Shown here: positions 1 through 5,541 of the stretch, in pieces
Position numbering within the stretch: the stretch's first letter is position 1
Layout of the letters: every line of letters starts with the position of its first letter
NCBI GenBank assembly: GCA_030622805.1
Contig: JAUXFR010000098.1
Location: 1 to 5,976, forward strand
Reading direction: 5' to 3'
Source: Anaerolineae bacterium
Lineage (GTDB): Bacteria > Chloroflexota > Anaerolineae > Anaerolineales > UBA4823
DNA length: 5,976 nt
Position numbers and translations under genes: made by a program
The notes under the pieces: model-generated
Seen by the model: only the letters and a program-made list of their open reading frames with translations
What the model was told of the DNA's origin: nothing
The model's database searches: none

Positions 1-278
1 AATCAGGACTGAATCAGCGTTGTGATACATTATGGGTGACATGGTCGACACCCACTCTCCAGGTTGAACGCTTACTGGATGATCGTAAGATGCAGTACTC
101 AGAGGCAAACCAACGCATCAAGGCTCAACCCCCTCAGGAGCTAAAAACTGCACAAGCTGACATTGTCATTAATAATGTAAGCAGTTTGCAGGATACCTGG
201 GAGCAGGTTGTAGCTGCCTGGCGAAAGATATTTCCAGAATCACACGTCCCAGCAGTGATGCCGGAGTTAGACACGTGA
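1..278 (+). CDS. coaE: Dephospho-CoA kinase, C-terminal part (5' end outside window)
   Basis: CoaE phosphorylates dephospho-CoA with ATP, the last step of coenzyme A synthesis, in the cytosol. The frame is open from the window edge (first whole codon at base 3), so this is the last 91 residues of a gene that begins upstream. The P-loop and substrate-binding N-terminal half are not visible. What can be seen fits the CoaE C-terminus: a hydrophobic strand LWVTWS, then TLQVERLLDDR, an RIKAQ segment matching the family's R-I-x-x-Q lid helix, then ADIVINN followed by a closing helix with EQVVAAW. A GTG at 36 opens a shorter reading frame, but homology-like sequence continues upstream of it (CDTLWV), so it is an internal valine. 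The stop codon overlaps the cdaA start in GTGA, pointing to cotranscription and coupled translation. The family call is fairly secure despite the truncation. Confidence 0.85.
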   Translation, partial: SGLNQRCDTLWVTWSTPTLQVERLLDDRKMQYSEANQRIKAQPPQELKTAQADIVINNVSSLQDTWEQVVAAWRKIFPESHVPAVMPELDT

Positions 279-1150
279 CAGAAGTAATTAATGACATAAT
301 CGCAAATCTGATTTTTATATTCGAACGCCTGATCTGGCTGAGTGTAATCGACATCATCCTGGTGGCAGCGGTATTTTTTGCCATATTGAGTCTGCTGCGA
401 GACACGCAGGCAATGGTGCTGTTGCGTGGCGTGCTGTTTCTCATCGCCCTGGTTGGTATCCTGGCTACATTAGATGTGCTTCCTGCATTCTCATGGCTGG
501 TGGCAGCGACTCTTCCTGCACTTGTAATAGCCATTCCGGTGATATTCGCTCCCGAGATCCGCAGGGCACTGGAACGACTCGGGCGAGCCGGTGTGCTGCT
601 GCCAACCGATAGGAAATCAAAGAATACTGTTGACACGATAGACTCCATTGTAAGTGCAACAAATCGTTTATCTGAAAGAAAGCACGGTGCGCTGATTGCC
701 ATCCAGCGTCGGGACAATTTGGATCAATACATCCAGAGCGGTGTTAGTCTGAATGCATCGGTTACACCAGAGCTTATCTTACAGATTTTCTATCCCAACA
801 CCCCGCTTCATGATGGTGCAATCGTGATATCCAGTTCGATCATAAAAGCGGCTTCTTGTGTGCTTCCCCTTTCGTCCAGCGGTGTGCTCACCCGCTCTCC
901 TGACCGTCAGTTCGGTCTGCGCCACCGTGCCGCCTTAGGAATCTCGGAAGAGAGTGATGCTGTCGCTGTTGTGGTTTCTGAAGAAACTGGTTCGATTACC
1001 GTAGTGCATGACGGACGTATGATCCGCCATCTCGACGTTGACCGGTTGGATAATGTGCTGAGAGCATTCTTCCGTCCTGCCCGCCGTTCAGGACTGCTAG
1101 GCTGGCTCGAGCGTTTCTTTACGATTAAGGGACAGGGTAAACCGAGGTAG
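275..1150 (+). CDS. cdaA: Membrane diadenylate cyclase CdaA (c-di-AMP synthase)
   Basis: CdaA condenses two ATP into cyclic di-AMP, a second messenger that in studied bacteria controls potassium and osmolyte uptake and cell-wall homeostasis. The 291-residue length is a little above that usual for CdaA (about 270). Three membrane segments lie near residues 21-41, 48-65 and 71-91, followed by a basic stretch and the DAC (DisA_N) domain at about 100-265. The catalytic motifs are present: DGA at 180-182 in NTPLHDGA, and RHR at 216-218 in FGLRHRAALG, followed by SEE at 224-226. The enzyme is therefore predicted active. The start is GTG at 275, with GGAG at 263-266 eight bases upstream, overlapping the coaE stop. 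The C-terminal tail (about 266-291) is basic. cdaR follows after 4 bases, the standard CdaA partner arrangement. Confidence 0.96.
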   Translation: MTEVINDIIANLIFIFERLIWLSVIDIILVAAVFFAILSLLRDTQAMVLLRGVLFLIALVGILATLDVLPAFSWLVAATLPALVIAIPVIFAPEIRRALERLGRAGVLLPTDRKSKNTVDTIDSIVSATNRLSERKHGALIAIQRRDNLDQYIQSGVSLNASVTPELILQIFYPNTPLHDGAIVISSSIIKAASCVLPLSSSGVLTRSPDRQFGLRHRAALGISEESDAVAVVVSEETGSITVVHDGRMIRHLDVDRLDNVLRAFFRPARRSGLLGWLERFFTIKGQGKPR

Positions 1151-1154
1151 CACA

Positions 1155-2423
1155 ATGAATTTTTCTCCCCTTAAATGGATCGCACGAAACATAAGCGCTC
1201 TCCTGCTGGCATTTATCCTGGCAGTGATTGTATGGGTCTCTGCTGTCGTAACGAGCAACCCGAATATTGAGGAAACATTCCGTCCAATTCCGATCGAGAT
1301 CATCGGTCAGGATCCAAATTTACTATTGTTGGGGGAACCACAATCCAGCGTACGTTTAACGATCGAAGCGCCAACCTCTATCTGGAACCAGTTAAATGAG
1401 AACCCAGATTTGATGCAAGCTTGGGTTGATCTCTCAGGTCTGGGGGCAGGCGATCACGATTTAAAGGTGAATGTGTTAATCGATGGCAGTCCGTTGCGTC
1501 TTATCCGTGTTGATCCTGCAGAAATAAACATCCGCCTTGAACCCCTACTCACGAAAGAGATCCCGATTGATCTTATCGTAAATGGCGAACCACCCCTGGG
1601 TTACAAAAAAGAAACACCCCAGATGAATCCTGGCGAAGTCCAGATTTCCGGTCCACAATCCGCTGTATCCAAAGTCTTCCAGGCAAAAGTTGTTCTTGAT
1701 ATTGCTGGAGCAAGCCAGACCGTTACCAGCAGTGTGCCGATCGAAATATTGGACGAGAATGGTGCGCCTGTGACCGGTGTTAGCATTAATCCTAACCAGG
1801 CTGCGGTAACACAACCGATCAGTTTGCTGCGAGGTTTTCGCAACGTTGCAGTTAAGGTAGTCACACTTGGTCAGGTAGCGAATGGATACCGTTTATCGAA
1901 TATAACAGTTACGCCACCTACGGTTACGGTTTCGTCAGCAGACCCTCTCATCATCAACGAGCTGCCAGGATTTGTGGAGACATTGCCAATCGACATAAGC
2001 GACCTGACAGATGATATCGAAATCAATGTCGGTTTGAACCTTCCAGAAGGAATCACGCTCGTCAGAGATCCCAGCGTACTTGTTCAGGTCAACATCGCTG
2101 CAATCGAAAGCAGCCTTTCAATCCCTCTACCCGTTGAAATATTAAACTTACCACCTGGACTTCAAGCGTCAATTTCTCCTGCATCAGTGGATATCATCGT
2201 CAGTGGTCCAATTCCAATCCTCGATACATTATCCCCTACGAGTTTTCGCATGGTGATAGATTTAACAAACATGGCTCCTGGGATCTATCAAATCACACCC
2301 ATATTAGACTTGATTCCTAACCAGGTTCAGATCGAATCGATCATACCTGAGCGTGTTGAAGTGGTGATAACAATCGCGCCTACTGCAACACCCGTTCCTG
2401 AATCGACAACACCTACACCATGA
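1155..2423 (+). CDS. cdaR: CdaR / YbbR-repeat protein, predicted regulator of CdaA
   Basis: CdaR proteins are anchored by one N-terminal helix, carry YbbR repeats outside the membrane and modulate CdaA; the regulatory role is known from Firmicutes and inferred here. The 422-residue protein has a basic start (KWIARN), a membrane helix at about 13-33, then four YbbR-like repeats at roughly 40-130, 132-222, 224-315 and 318-407. Shared marks are a strand of the type IPI(D/E)(L/I)I, a G-Y or G-L turn, and a strand ending in (V/I)xxSGP or VxVSSAD (QISGP at 163-167, VTVSSAD at 257-263, IIVSGP at 347-352). The end (408-422) is a Thr/Pro/Ser-rich tail. ATG at 1155 has GAGG at 1144-1147 seven bases upstream. 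It lies 4 bases after cdaA, so it belongs to the same transcript. The family is clear; the exact repeat borders are estimates. Confidence 0.93.
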   Translation: MNFSPLKWIARNISALLLAFILAVIVWVSAVVTSNPNIEETFRPIPIEIIGQDPNLLLLGEPQSSVRLTIEAPTSIWNQLNENPDLMQAWVDLSGLGAGDHDLKVNVLIDGSPLRLIRVDPAEINIRLEPLLTKEIPIDLIVNGEPPLGYKKETPQMNPGEVQISGPQSAVSKVFQAKVVLDIAGASQTVTSSVPIEILDENGAPVTGVSINPNQAAVTQPISLLRGFRNVAVKVVTLGQVANGYRLSNITVTPPTVTVSSADPLIINELPGFVETLPIDISDLTDDIEINVGLNLPEGITLVRDPSVLVQVNIAAIESSLSIPLPVEILNLPPGLQASISPASVDIIVSGPIPILDTLSPTSFRMVIDLTNMAPGIYQITPILDLIPNQVQIESIIPERVEVVITIAPTATPVPESTTPTP

Positions 2424-2462
2424 TAAACACCCCCTTGCTAATCAAGATTTAAGGATTTACGT

Positions 2463-3836
2463 ATGCCCAAACCAATGGTAGCTCTCGTGGGAAGACCAAA
2501 CGTGGGCAAGAGCACTTTATTCAACCGGCTTGCCGAAGAACGTCTCGCTGTCGTGGATGATGTACCTGGAACCACCAGGGATCGACTGCTTGCTGAATCA
2601 GAATGGTCTGGTGTTGTTTTCGATATCGTTGATACCGGTGGTATTGACCCCACCCAGACCGGCCCAGGGAAAACAAAACAACCACTCTCTGTCGGCTCTG
2701 CTGAATATATCAATGAAATCCGCTACCAGGCTGAGATCGCAATCCGTGAAGCAGACGCAGTGCTCTTAATCACCGATGTTCTCAGTGGTGTTACACCAGC
2801 AGATCAAGAAGTCGCGCAAATTCTTCGCCGGACCCAAAGGGAGCGAAATGGAGAGCTTTGGCCGCCCGTACTGCTCATTGTAAACAAAGCAGATAACCGG
2901 GAACTGCGTACACAAGCCCTACAATTTTATGAGCTTGGCATGGGTGACCCACATCCCATTTCAGCGCTACACGGCACAGGAGTCGGTGATCTCTTAGACG
3001 AGTTAATAAATCAACTGCCTGCTACTGGTGAAGAGGAGCAGGACGACTCAGTGAAGATCGCTATCGTTGGTAAACCCAATGTTGGAAAATCCAGCTTATT
3101 AAATAAATTAATCGGTCAGGAACGTGCAATCGTGAGCCCCATCCCAGGAACAACCCGTGACGCCGTCGACACCAGCATGGTTTACCATGATATCCCCATC
3201 ACGCTGATTGATACTGCCGGTATTCGCCGGAGAGGGCGTATCGAACCAGGCGTGGAGAAATACAGCGTGATTCGATCAATGCGAGCCATCGAACGCGCCG
3301 ACGTGGCTTTACTTCTTATTGACGCGACCACTGGCGTCACCGCCCAGGATACCCATATCGGGGGCTACATACTCGACTCTTGGAAAAGCAGCGTAGTGAT
3401 CGTGAATAAATGGGACGCGATTGAAAAAGACACTTACACAATGATTGAATATACCAATCATGTCCGCCAGGCGTTAAAGTTTATGGACTACGTTCCTGTA
3501 CTATTTATTTCCGCTAAGACCGGTCAAAGAGTTAATCAAGTGCTGCCAACTGCTCTAAAGGTTCAGGAAGAGCGGCTGGTTCGTCTCAGCACATCACAGC
3601 TCAATCGTGTACTGCAAAAAGCGCAGGATCATCATCCTGCGCCCTCCCTGAAAGGACGCCAGTTTAAATTCTACTACGGCACACAAGTGCGCAGCGAACC
3701 TCCAACATTTTTACTATACGCGAACGATCCCAAATTAGCCCACTTCAGCTACTTGCGTTATTTGGAGAATCGTCTGAGAGAGTCTTATCCATTCCAGGGG
3801 ACACCAATTCGTTTACTGCTCCGTAAACGACGATGA
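2463..3836 (+). CDS. der: Ribosome assembly GTPase Der (EngA)
   Basis: Der is an essential bacterial GTPase needed for maturation of the 50S ribosomal subunit, with two G domains in tandem and a C-terminal KH-like domain. In this 457-residue protein G domain 1 shows GRPNVGKS (10-17), PGTTRD (35-40), DTGGI (57-61), NKAD (141-144) and SALHG (167-171). G domain 2 shows GKPNVGKS (203-210), PGTTRD (228-233), DTAGI (250-254), NKWD (315-318) and SAKTG (350-354). The KH-like domain runs from about 370 and contains KFYYGTQV and the usual NDP...YLRYLENRLRE segment, ending in basic residues. All nucleotide-binding motifs are intact. G domain 1 looks longer than in the E. coli protein at two places, after DTGGI and before NKAD. 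ATG at 2463 has AAGGA at 2451-2455 seven bases upstream. It follows cdaR by 39 bases without an evident promoter or terminator, so readthrough from the cda genes is likely. Confidence 0.97.
   Translation: MPKPMVALVGRPNVGKSTLFNRLAEERLAVVDDVPGTTRDRLLAESEWSGVVFDIVDTGGIDPTQTGPGKTKQPLSVGSAEYINEIRYQAEIAIREADAVLLITDVLSGVTPADQEVAQILRRTQRERNGELWPPVLLIVNKADNRELRTQALQFYELGMGDPHPISALHGTGVGDLLDELINQLPATGEEEQDDSVKIAIVGKPNVGKSSLLNKLIGQERAIVSPIPGTTRDAVDTSMVYHDIPITLIDTAGIRRRGRIEPGVEKYSVIRSMRAIERADVALLLIDATTGVTAQDTHIGGYILDSWKSSVVIVNKWDAIEKDTYTMIEYTNHVRQALKFMDYVPVLFISAKTGQRVNQVLPTALKVQEERLVRLSTSQLNRVLQKAQDHHPAPSLKGRQFKFYYGTQVRSEPPTFLLYANDPKLAHFSYLRYLENRLRESYPFQGTPIRLLLRKRR
3809..3830 (+). repeat. 8-bp perfect hairpin at the 3' end of der
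   Basis: TCGTTTAC (3809-3816) and GTAAACGA (3823-3830) are perfectly complementary around a 6-base loop (TGCTCC), inside the last codons of der. A T-rich run (TTTCTCTTT, 3840-3848) follows 9 bases later, after the stop codon. This could mark or protect the 3' end of the coaE-cdaA-cdaR-der transcript. The gap before the T-run makes it a poor canonical intrinsic terminator, so I call it only a hairpin. Confidence 0.45.
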
Positions 3837-3907
3837 CGATTTCTCTTTAGATAAATTCTTTTAGTTCTCATCCATAATCAGCTCCTAAATTAACTCTAAT
3901 TATTCTG

Positions 3908-3929
3908 CCCTTGCCGCCCATAACAAGGG
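3908..3929. repeat. Inverted repeat CCCTTG-N10-CAAGGG over the lepB promoter
   Basis: CCCTTG (3908-3913) and CAAGGG (3924-3929) form a perfect 6-bp inverted repeat with a 10-base spacer. The left arm overlaps the putative lepB -35 box and the right arm lies in the promoter spacer. It could be an operator for a dimeric regulator. It could also be a weak terminator stem for the upstream operon, since ATTTTAT follows. The sequence does not decide between them, and chance is possible at this length. Confidence 0.35.
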
Positions 3930-3939
3930 ATTTTATAAT
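3911..3939 (+). promoter_or_regulatory. Predicted sigma70-type promoter for lepB
   Basis: TATAAT at 3934-3939 is a perfect -10 hexamer. TTGCCG at 3911-3916 matches the -35 consensus at four of six positions, and the spacer is 17 bases. Initiation would fall near 3946, leaving a leader of about 16 bases that just holds the AGGAGA ribosome binding site. It lies in the 125-base spacer after der, so lepB is probably a separate transcription unit. Confidence 0.7.
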
Positions 3940-3961
3940 CTTTATGTCATAGGAGACAATT

Positions 3962-4552
3962 TTGGATAACTACCGCACCGAATCTATACCAGACCCCGCA
4001 GCACCGAAACCGCGTCGATCCGGCTCCTTACGAGTGGTCATCGACATCCTCGAAACGATCGTTTTATCCGTCTTGCTCTTTGTCGCCATTAACGCTATTT
4101 CCGCACGCATACGGGTCGATGGCTTCAGCATGGAACCAACCTTACAAAGCGGCGAGTTCGTGGTGGTAAATAAACTGGCATATAAATTGGGTGAACCGCA
4201 AGTGGGCGATGTGATCATCTTCCAATATCCACGTGACCCGGATCAGGAATACATAAAAAGAGTTATCGGAACGCCTGACGATCATGTCAAAATCGAGAAT
4301 GGCATGGTCTATGTGAACGGTGTTCTATTAAACGAACCGTACATCGCCGCACAACCTGCCTATCAAAACGAATGGACCATACCTGATAACACGATTTTTG
4401 TGCTTGGTGATAATCGCAACAATTCATCCGACTCCCATACCTGGGGACCGGTTCCCATTGACTATGTTATAGGTAAAGCGCTGTTTGTATATTGGCCCCC
4501 CGAACGTTGGGGAGTTGTCGAGCATGTCTCTGCAGCAGGTCCCACACCATAG
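3962..4552 (+). CDS. lepB: Type I signal peptidase
   Basis: This enzyme removes signal peptides from exported preproteins at the outer face of the cytoplasmic membrane, using a Ser/Lys dyad. The 196-residue protein has a Pro/Arg-rich cytosolic N-terminus, one membrane helix at about 24-45, and the family boxes in order. These are GFSMEPTL (54-61) with nucleophile Ser56, GDVIIFQYP (82-90), YIKRVIGTPDD (97-107) with general-base Lys99, and GDNRNNSSDSHTWGPV (149-164). The last box carries His159 where many homologues have Arg (DSR). The size and single anchor resemble Gram-positive-type SipS rather than the larger E. coli LepB. The start is TTG at 3962, supported by AGGAGA at 3951-3956 five bases upstream; the ATG at 3944 runs into TAG after two codons. 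It likely has its own promoter. The LysM protein at the right edge would be a plausible substrate if it has a signal peptide. Confidence 0.96.
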   Translation: MDNYRTESIPDPAAPKPRRSGSLRVVIDILETIVLSVLLFVAINAISARIRVDGFSMEPTLQSGEFVVVNKLAYKLGEPQVGDVIIFQYPRDPDQEYIKRVIGTPDDHVKIENGMVYVNGVLLNEPYIAAQPAYQNEWTIPDNTIFVLGDNRNNSSDSHTWGPVPIDYVIGKALFVYWPPERWGVVEHVSAAGPTP

Positions 4553-4554
4553 GT

Positions 4555-4560
4555 TATAAT
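4555..4560 (+). promoter_or_regulatory. Perfect -10 box (TATAAT) just after lepB
   Basis: TATAAT begins three bases after the lepB stop codon and ends seven bases before an ATG at 4568. That spacing would place the transcription start at or next to this ATG, the layout typical of leaderless genes. No good -35 hexamer is found at 16-18 bases upstream (GCAGCA at 17) and there is no TG extension, so the promoter is only suggested. Confidence 0.4.
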
Positions 4561-4567
4561 AATATCC

Positions 4568-4672
4568 ATGAGAAGTATCCGCAGTATGCTAATCCAGGCA
4601 GAGTCATACGAGCAAGAACTCTCTGCAAATTTACAAATAATTGTGCTCTCACAGGGAAAAGAAATCGCATGA
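4568..4672 (+). CDS. Possible small ORF, 34 residues, coupled to the zinc-finger gene
   Basis: An ATG at 4568 opens 34 codons whose TGA stop overlaps the next gene's ATG as ATGA (4669-4672). The peptide begins MRSIRSMLIQAESYEQELSA and continues with a hydrophobic stretch (LQIIVL, 22-27). It could form one amphipathic helix. I recognise no family. No Shine-Dalgarno is seen at a useful distance, but TATAAT ends seven bases upstream, so a leaderless mRNA starting on the ATG is possible. It may be a real small protein, a leader peptide that couples translation into the zinc-finger gene, or a chance open frame. The ATGA junction and the -10 spacing are the only supports, and 34 codons can arise by chance. 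Confidence 0.35.
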   Translation: MRSIRSMLIQAESYEQELSANLQIIVLSQGKEIA

Positions 4673-4929
4673 AAGAACTGCCGTCCATGCATGATGAGCT
4701 TAGTGAAGGAACTTCACAGCAGTTTTACCTCTGCTCTGAATGCCAGACAGGGGTGTATCGCCACCAATACTGCACATACTTTACATGGTTGAATCAGGAA
4801 TTGATCACTGTTCCAAACTTTCCCGCCTGGGTGTGCGATGTCTGCGGACGACGTGAATACGATATCCGCGCCATCAACTGGTTAAACACCCTGCTCAATC
4901 CAGAGGCTGGAAAAAGGTCACGCAGCTGA
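4669..4929 (+). CDS. YgiT/MqsA-type zinc-finger small protein
   Basis: The 86-residue protein has two CxxC pairs: CSEC at 22-25 and CDVC at 56-59, the second followed by GRREYD. They are separated by 30 residues that include a strand-like ITVPNFPAWVC stretch. This is the layout of the YgiT-type zinc finger found at the N-terminus of the MqsA antitoxin and in many small stand-alone proteins, with a CxxCG after a V/N-x-P-A-x-V-C strand. A further Cys35 lies between the pairs. There is no helix-turn-helix domain of the MqsA type, and the C-terminus is short and basic (GKRSRS). Start choice: ATG at 4669 has AGGGA at 4653-4657 eleven bases upstream; ATG at 4687 is a second option. The frame is open further left into lepB but without a credible start. 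No MqsR-like or DUF4258-like toxin gene adjoins it. The function is unknown; zinc binding is inferred. Confidence 0.7.
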   Translation: MKELPSMHDELSEGTSQQFYLCSECQTGVYRHQYCTYFTWLNQELITVPNFPAWVCDVCGRREYDIRAINWLNTLLNPEAGKRSRS

Positions 4930-5460
4930 TCCCTTCTTCAGATAACGCTGAACGAGCAGCAGCGCTGCAAGCGTCTTGGCATCTTTGATTTCCCCGTTTT
5001 TTGCATATTCAATCGCAGTTTCCACAGGAATTTTTTCTACACTCATATACTCGTCCGGATCTTTATCCAGAGGTGCTGGATAAAGATCTCGTGCAAGGAA
5101 TATGTACATTTTTTCTGTGCAGTAGCCAGGCGCCAGGTAAAATTCTCCGATTTGTTGTAGGGATTGCGCAGCCATTCCGATCTCTTCCCTGATTTCTCGC
5201 TGCGCAGTATCCGCTGGTGACTCGGAAGTTTCCATTACACCTGCGGGGAGTTCTAATAACCATTCCCCAACCGGGACACGAATTTGTTTCACGAACCAGA
5301 TCAGGTCCTGATCGTCAATCGCTATAATTGTTACGGAAGATCTGTGTTCCACGATATCCGTTCGTGATTGGCGCCCATCAGGATAGCCTATCTGGTCTAT
5401 GCGCACGTTGAATACCCTCCCTTGAAATATGACCTCACTGTGTAAGACCCGAAATTCCAC
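4918..5460 (-). CDS. Nudix hydrolase, ADP-ribose pyrophosphatase type
   Basis: The family hydrolyses nucleoside diphosphate-X compounds; this subgroup usually cleaves ADP-ribose to AMP and ribose 5-phosphate. The complete Nudix box lies at residues 74-96 (G74, E80, then REIREEIGM at 88-96), so metal binding should be intact. It is preceded by WLLELPAG (67-74), and an N-terminal strand region with EHRSSVTIIAID and VKQIRVPVG is typical of NudF-like enzymes. Start choice matters. An upstream TTG at 5475 gives a longer frame, but its next codons are themselves the Shine-Dalgarno AGGAGG (5467-5472). I therefore choose GTG at 5460, six bases after it, giving 180 residues. The 3' end overlaps the convergent zinc-finger gene by 12 bases. 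Substrate specificity cannot be fixed from the motif alone. Confidence 0.92.
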   Translation of the reverse strand: MEFRVLHSEVIFQGRVFNVRIDQIGYPDGRQSRTDIVEHRSSVTIIAIDDQDLIWFVKQIRVPVGEWLLELPAGVMETSESPADTAQREIREEIGMAAQSLQQIGEFYLAPGYCTEKMYIFLARDLYPAPLDKDPDEYMSVEKIPVETAIEYAKNGEIKDAKTLAALLLVQRYLKKGSAA

Positions 5461-5466
5461 AATATT

Positions 5467-5472
5467 CCTCCT
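5467..5472 (-). promoter_or_regulatory. Consensus Shine-Dalgarno AGGAGG that fixes the Nudix start
   Basis: Read on the minus strand, AGGAGG is followed by AATATT and then GTG at 5460, an optimal spacing of six bases. It lies inside the longer TTG-initiated frame, which argues against the TTG at 5475. One base separates it from the T-run of the terminator just upstream, and it is complementary at five positions to the terminator's GCTCCT arm. Confidence 0.85.
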
Positions 5473-5473
5473 C

Positions 5474-5512
5474 AAAAAAATAGGAGCAGCCTGAAATCAA
5501 TCGACCGCTCCT
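5474..5512 (-). terminator. Intrinsic terminator after the LysM gene
   Basis: On the minus strand AGGAGCGGTC (5512-5503) pairs with GGCTGCTCCT (5491-5482) as a 10-bp stem with two G-U wobbles and an 11-base loop. The stem is followed by A and then seven T (5480-5474). This is a textbook rho-independent terminator, 29 bases past the LysM stop codon. On the plus strand the two wobbles become A-C mismatches and there is no T-run, so it acts leftward only. It also lies in the leader region of the Nudix gene. Confidence 0.8.
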
Positions 5513-5517
5513 CAAAT

Positions 5518-5523
5518 ATTCTA
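5518..5523 (-). promoter_or_regulatory. Weak candidate -10 (TAGAAT) ahead of the Nudix gene
   Basis: TAGAAT on the minus strand matches TATAAT at five of six positions. Initiation would fall near 5511, at the very start of the terminator hairpin, so the transcript would contain almost the whole hairpin. No acceptable -35 box is seen (CATAAA at a 17-base spacer) and there is no TG extension. It is noted because no better promoter is visible between the LysM stop and the Nudix start. Confidence 0.25.
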
Positions 5524-5541
5524 CCCGTAATAATTTGGGGT

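Noticed and set aside
169..717. 182-codon open frame on the minus strand opposite coaE and cdaA
   Set aside because: Lies antisense to a clear cdaA with intact motifs; its translation is Ser/Arg/Thr-rich without recognisable domains.
2434..2446. CTTG-N5-CAAG in the cdaR-der gap as a terminator or operator
   Set aside because: Four-base arms are expected by chance and no T-run follows.
3944..3952. ATG upstream of the lepB TTG as a better start
   Set aside because: It is in frame but meets TAG after two codons (ATG TCA TAG).
4599..4622. AGAGT/ACTCT inverted repeat between lepB and the zinc-finger gene as a terminator
   Set aside because: Only five pairs with a 13-base loop and no following T-run.
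4492..4668. Leftward extension of the zinc-finger reading frame into lepB
   Set aside because: It would start at a TTG inside the lepB coding region with no ribosome binding site, and the extra residues show no domain.
4959..4968. GCAGCGCTGC palindrome as a terminator for the zinc-finger gene
   Set aside because: No T-run follows; it encodes an Ala/Leu stretch of the Nudix protein and is explained by codon content.
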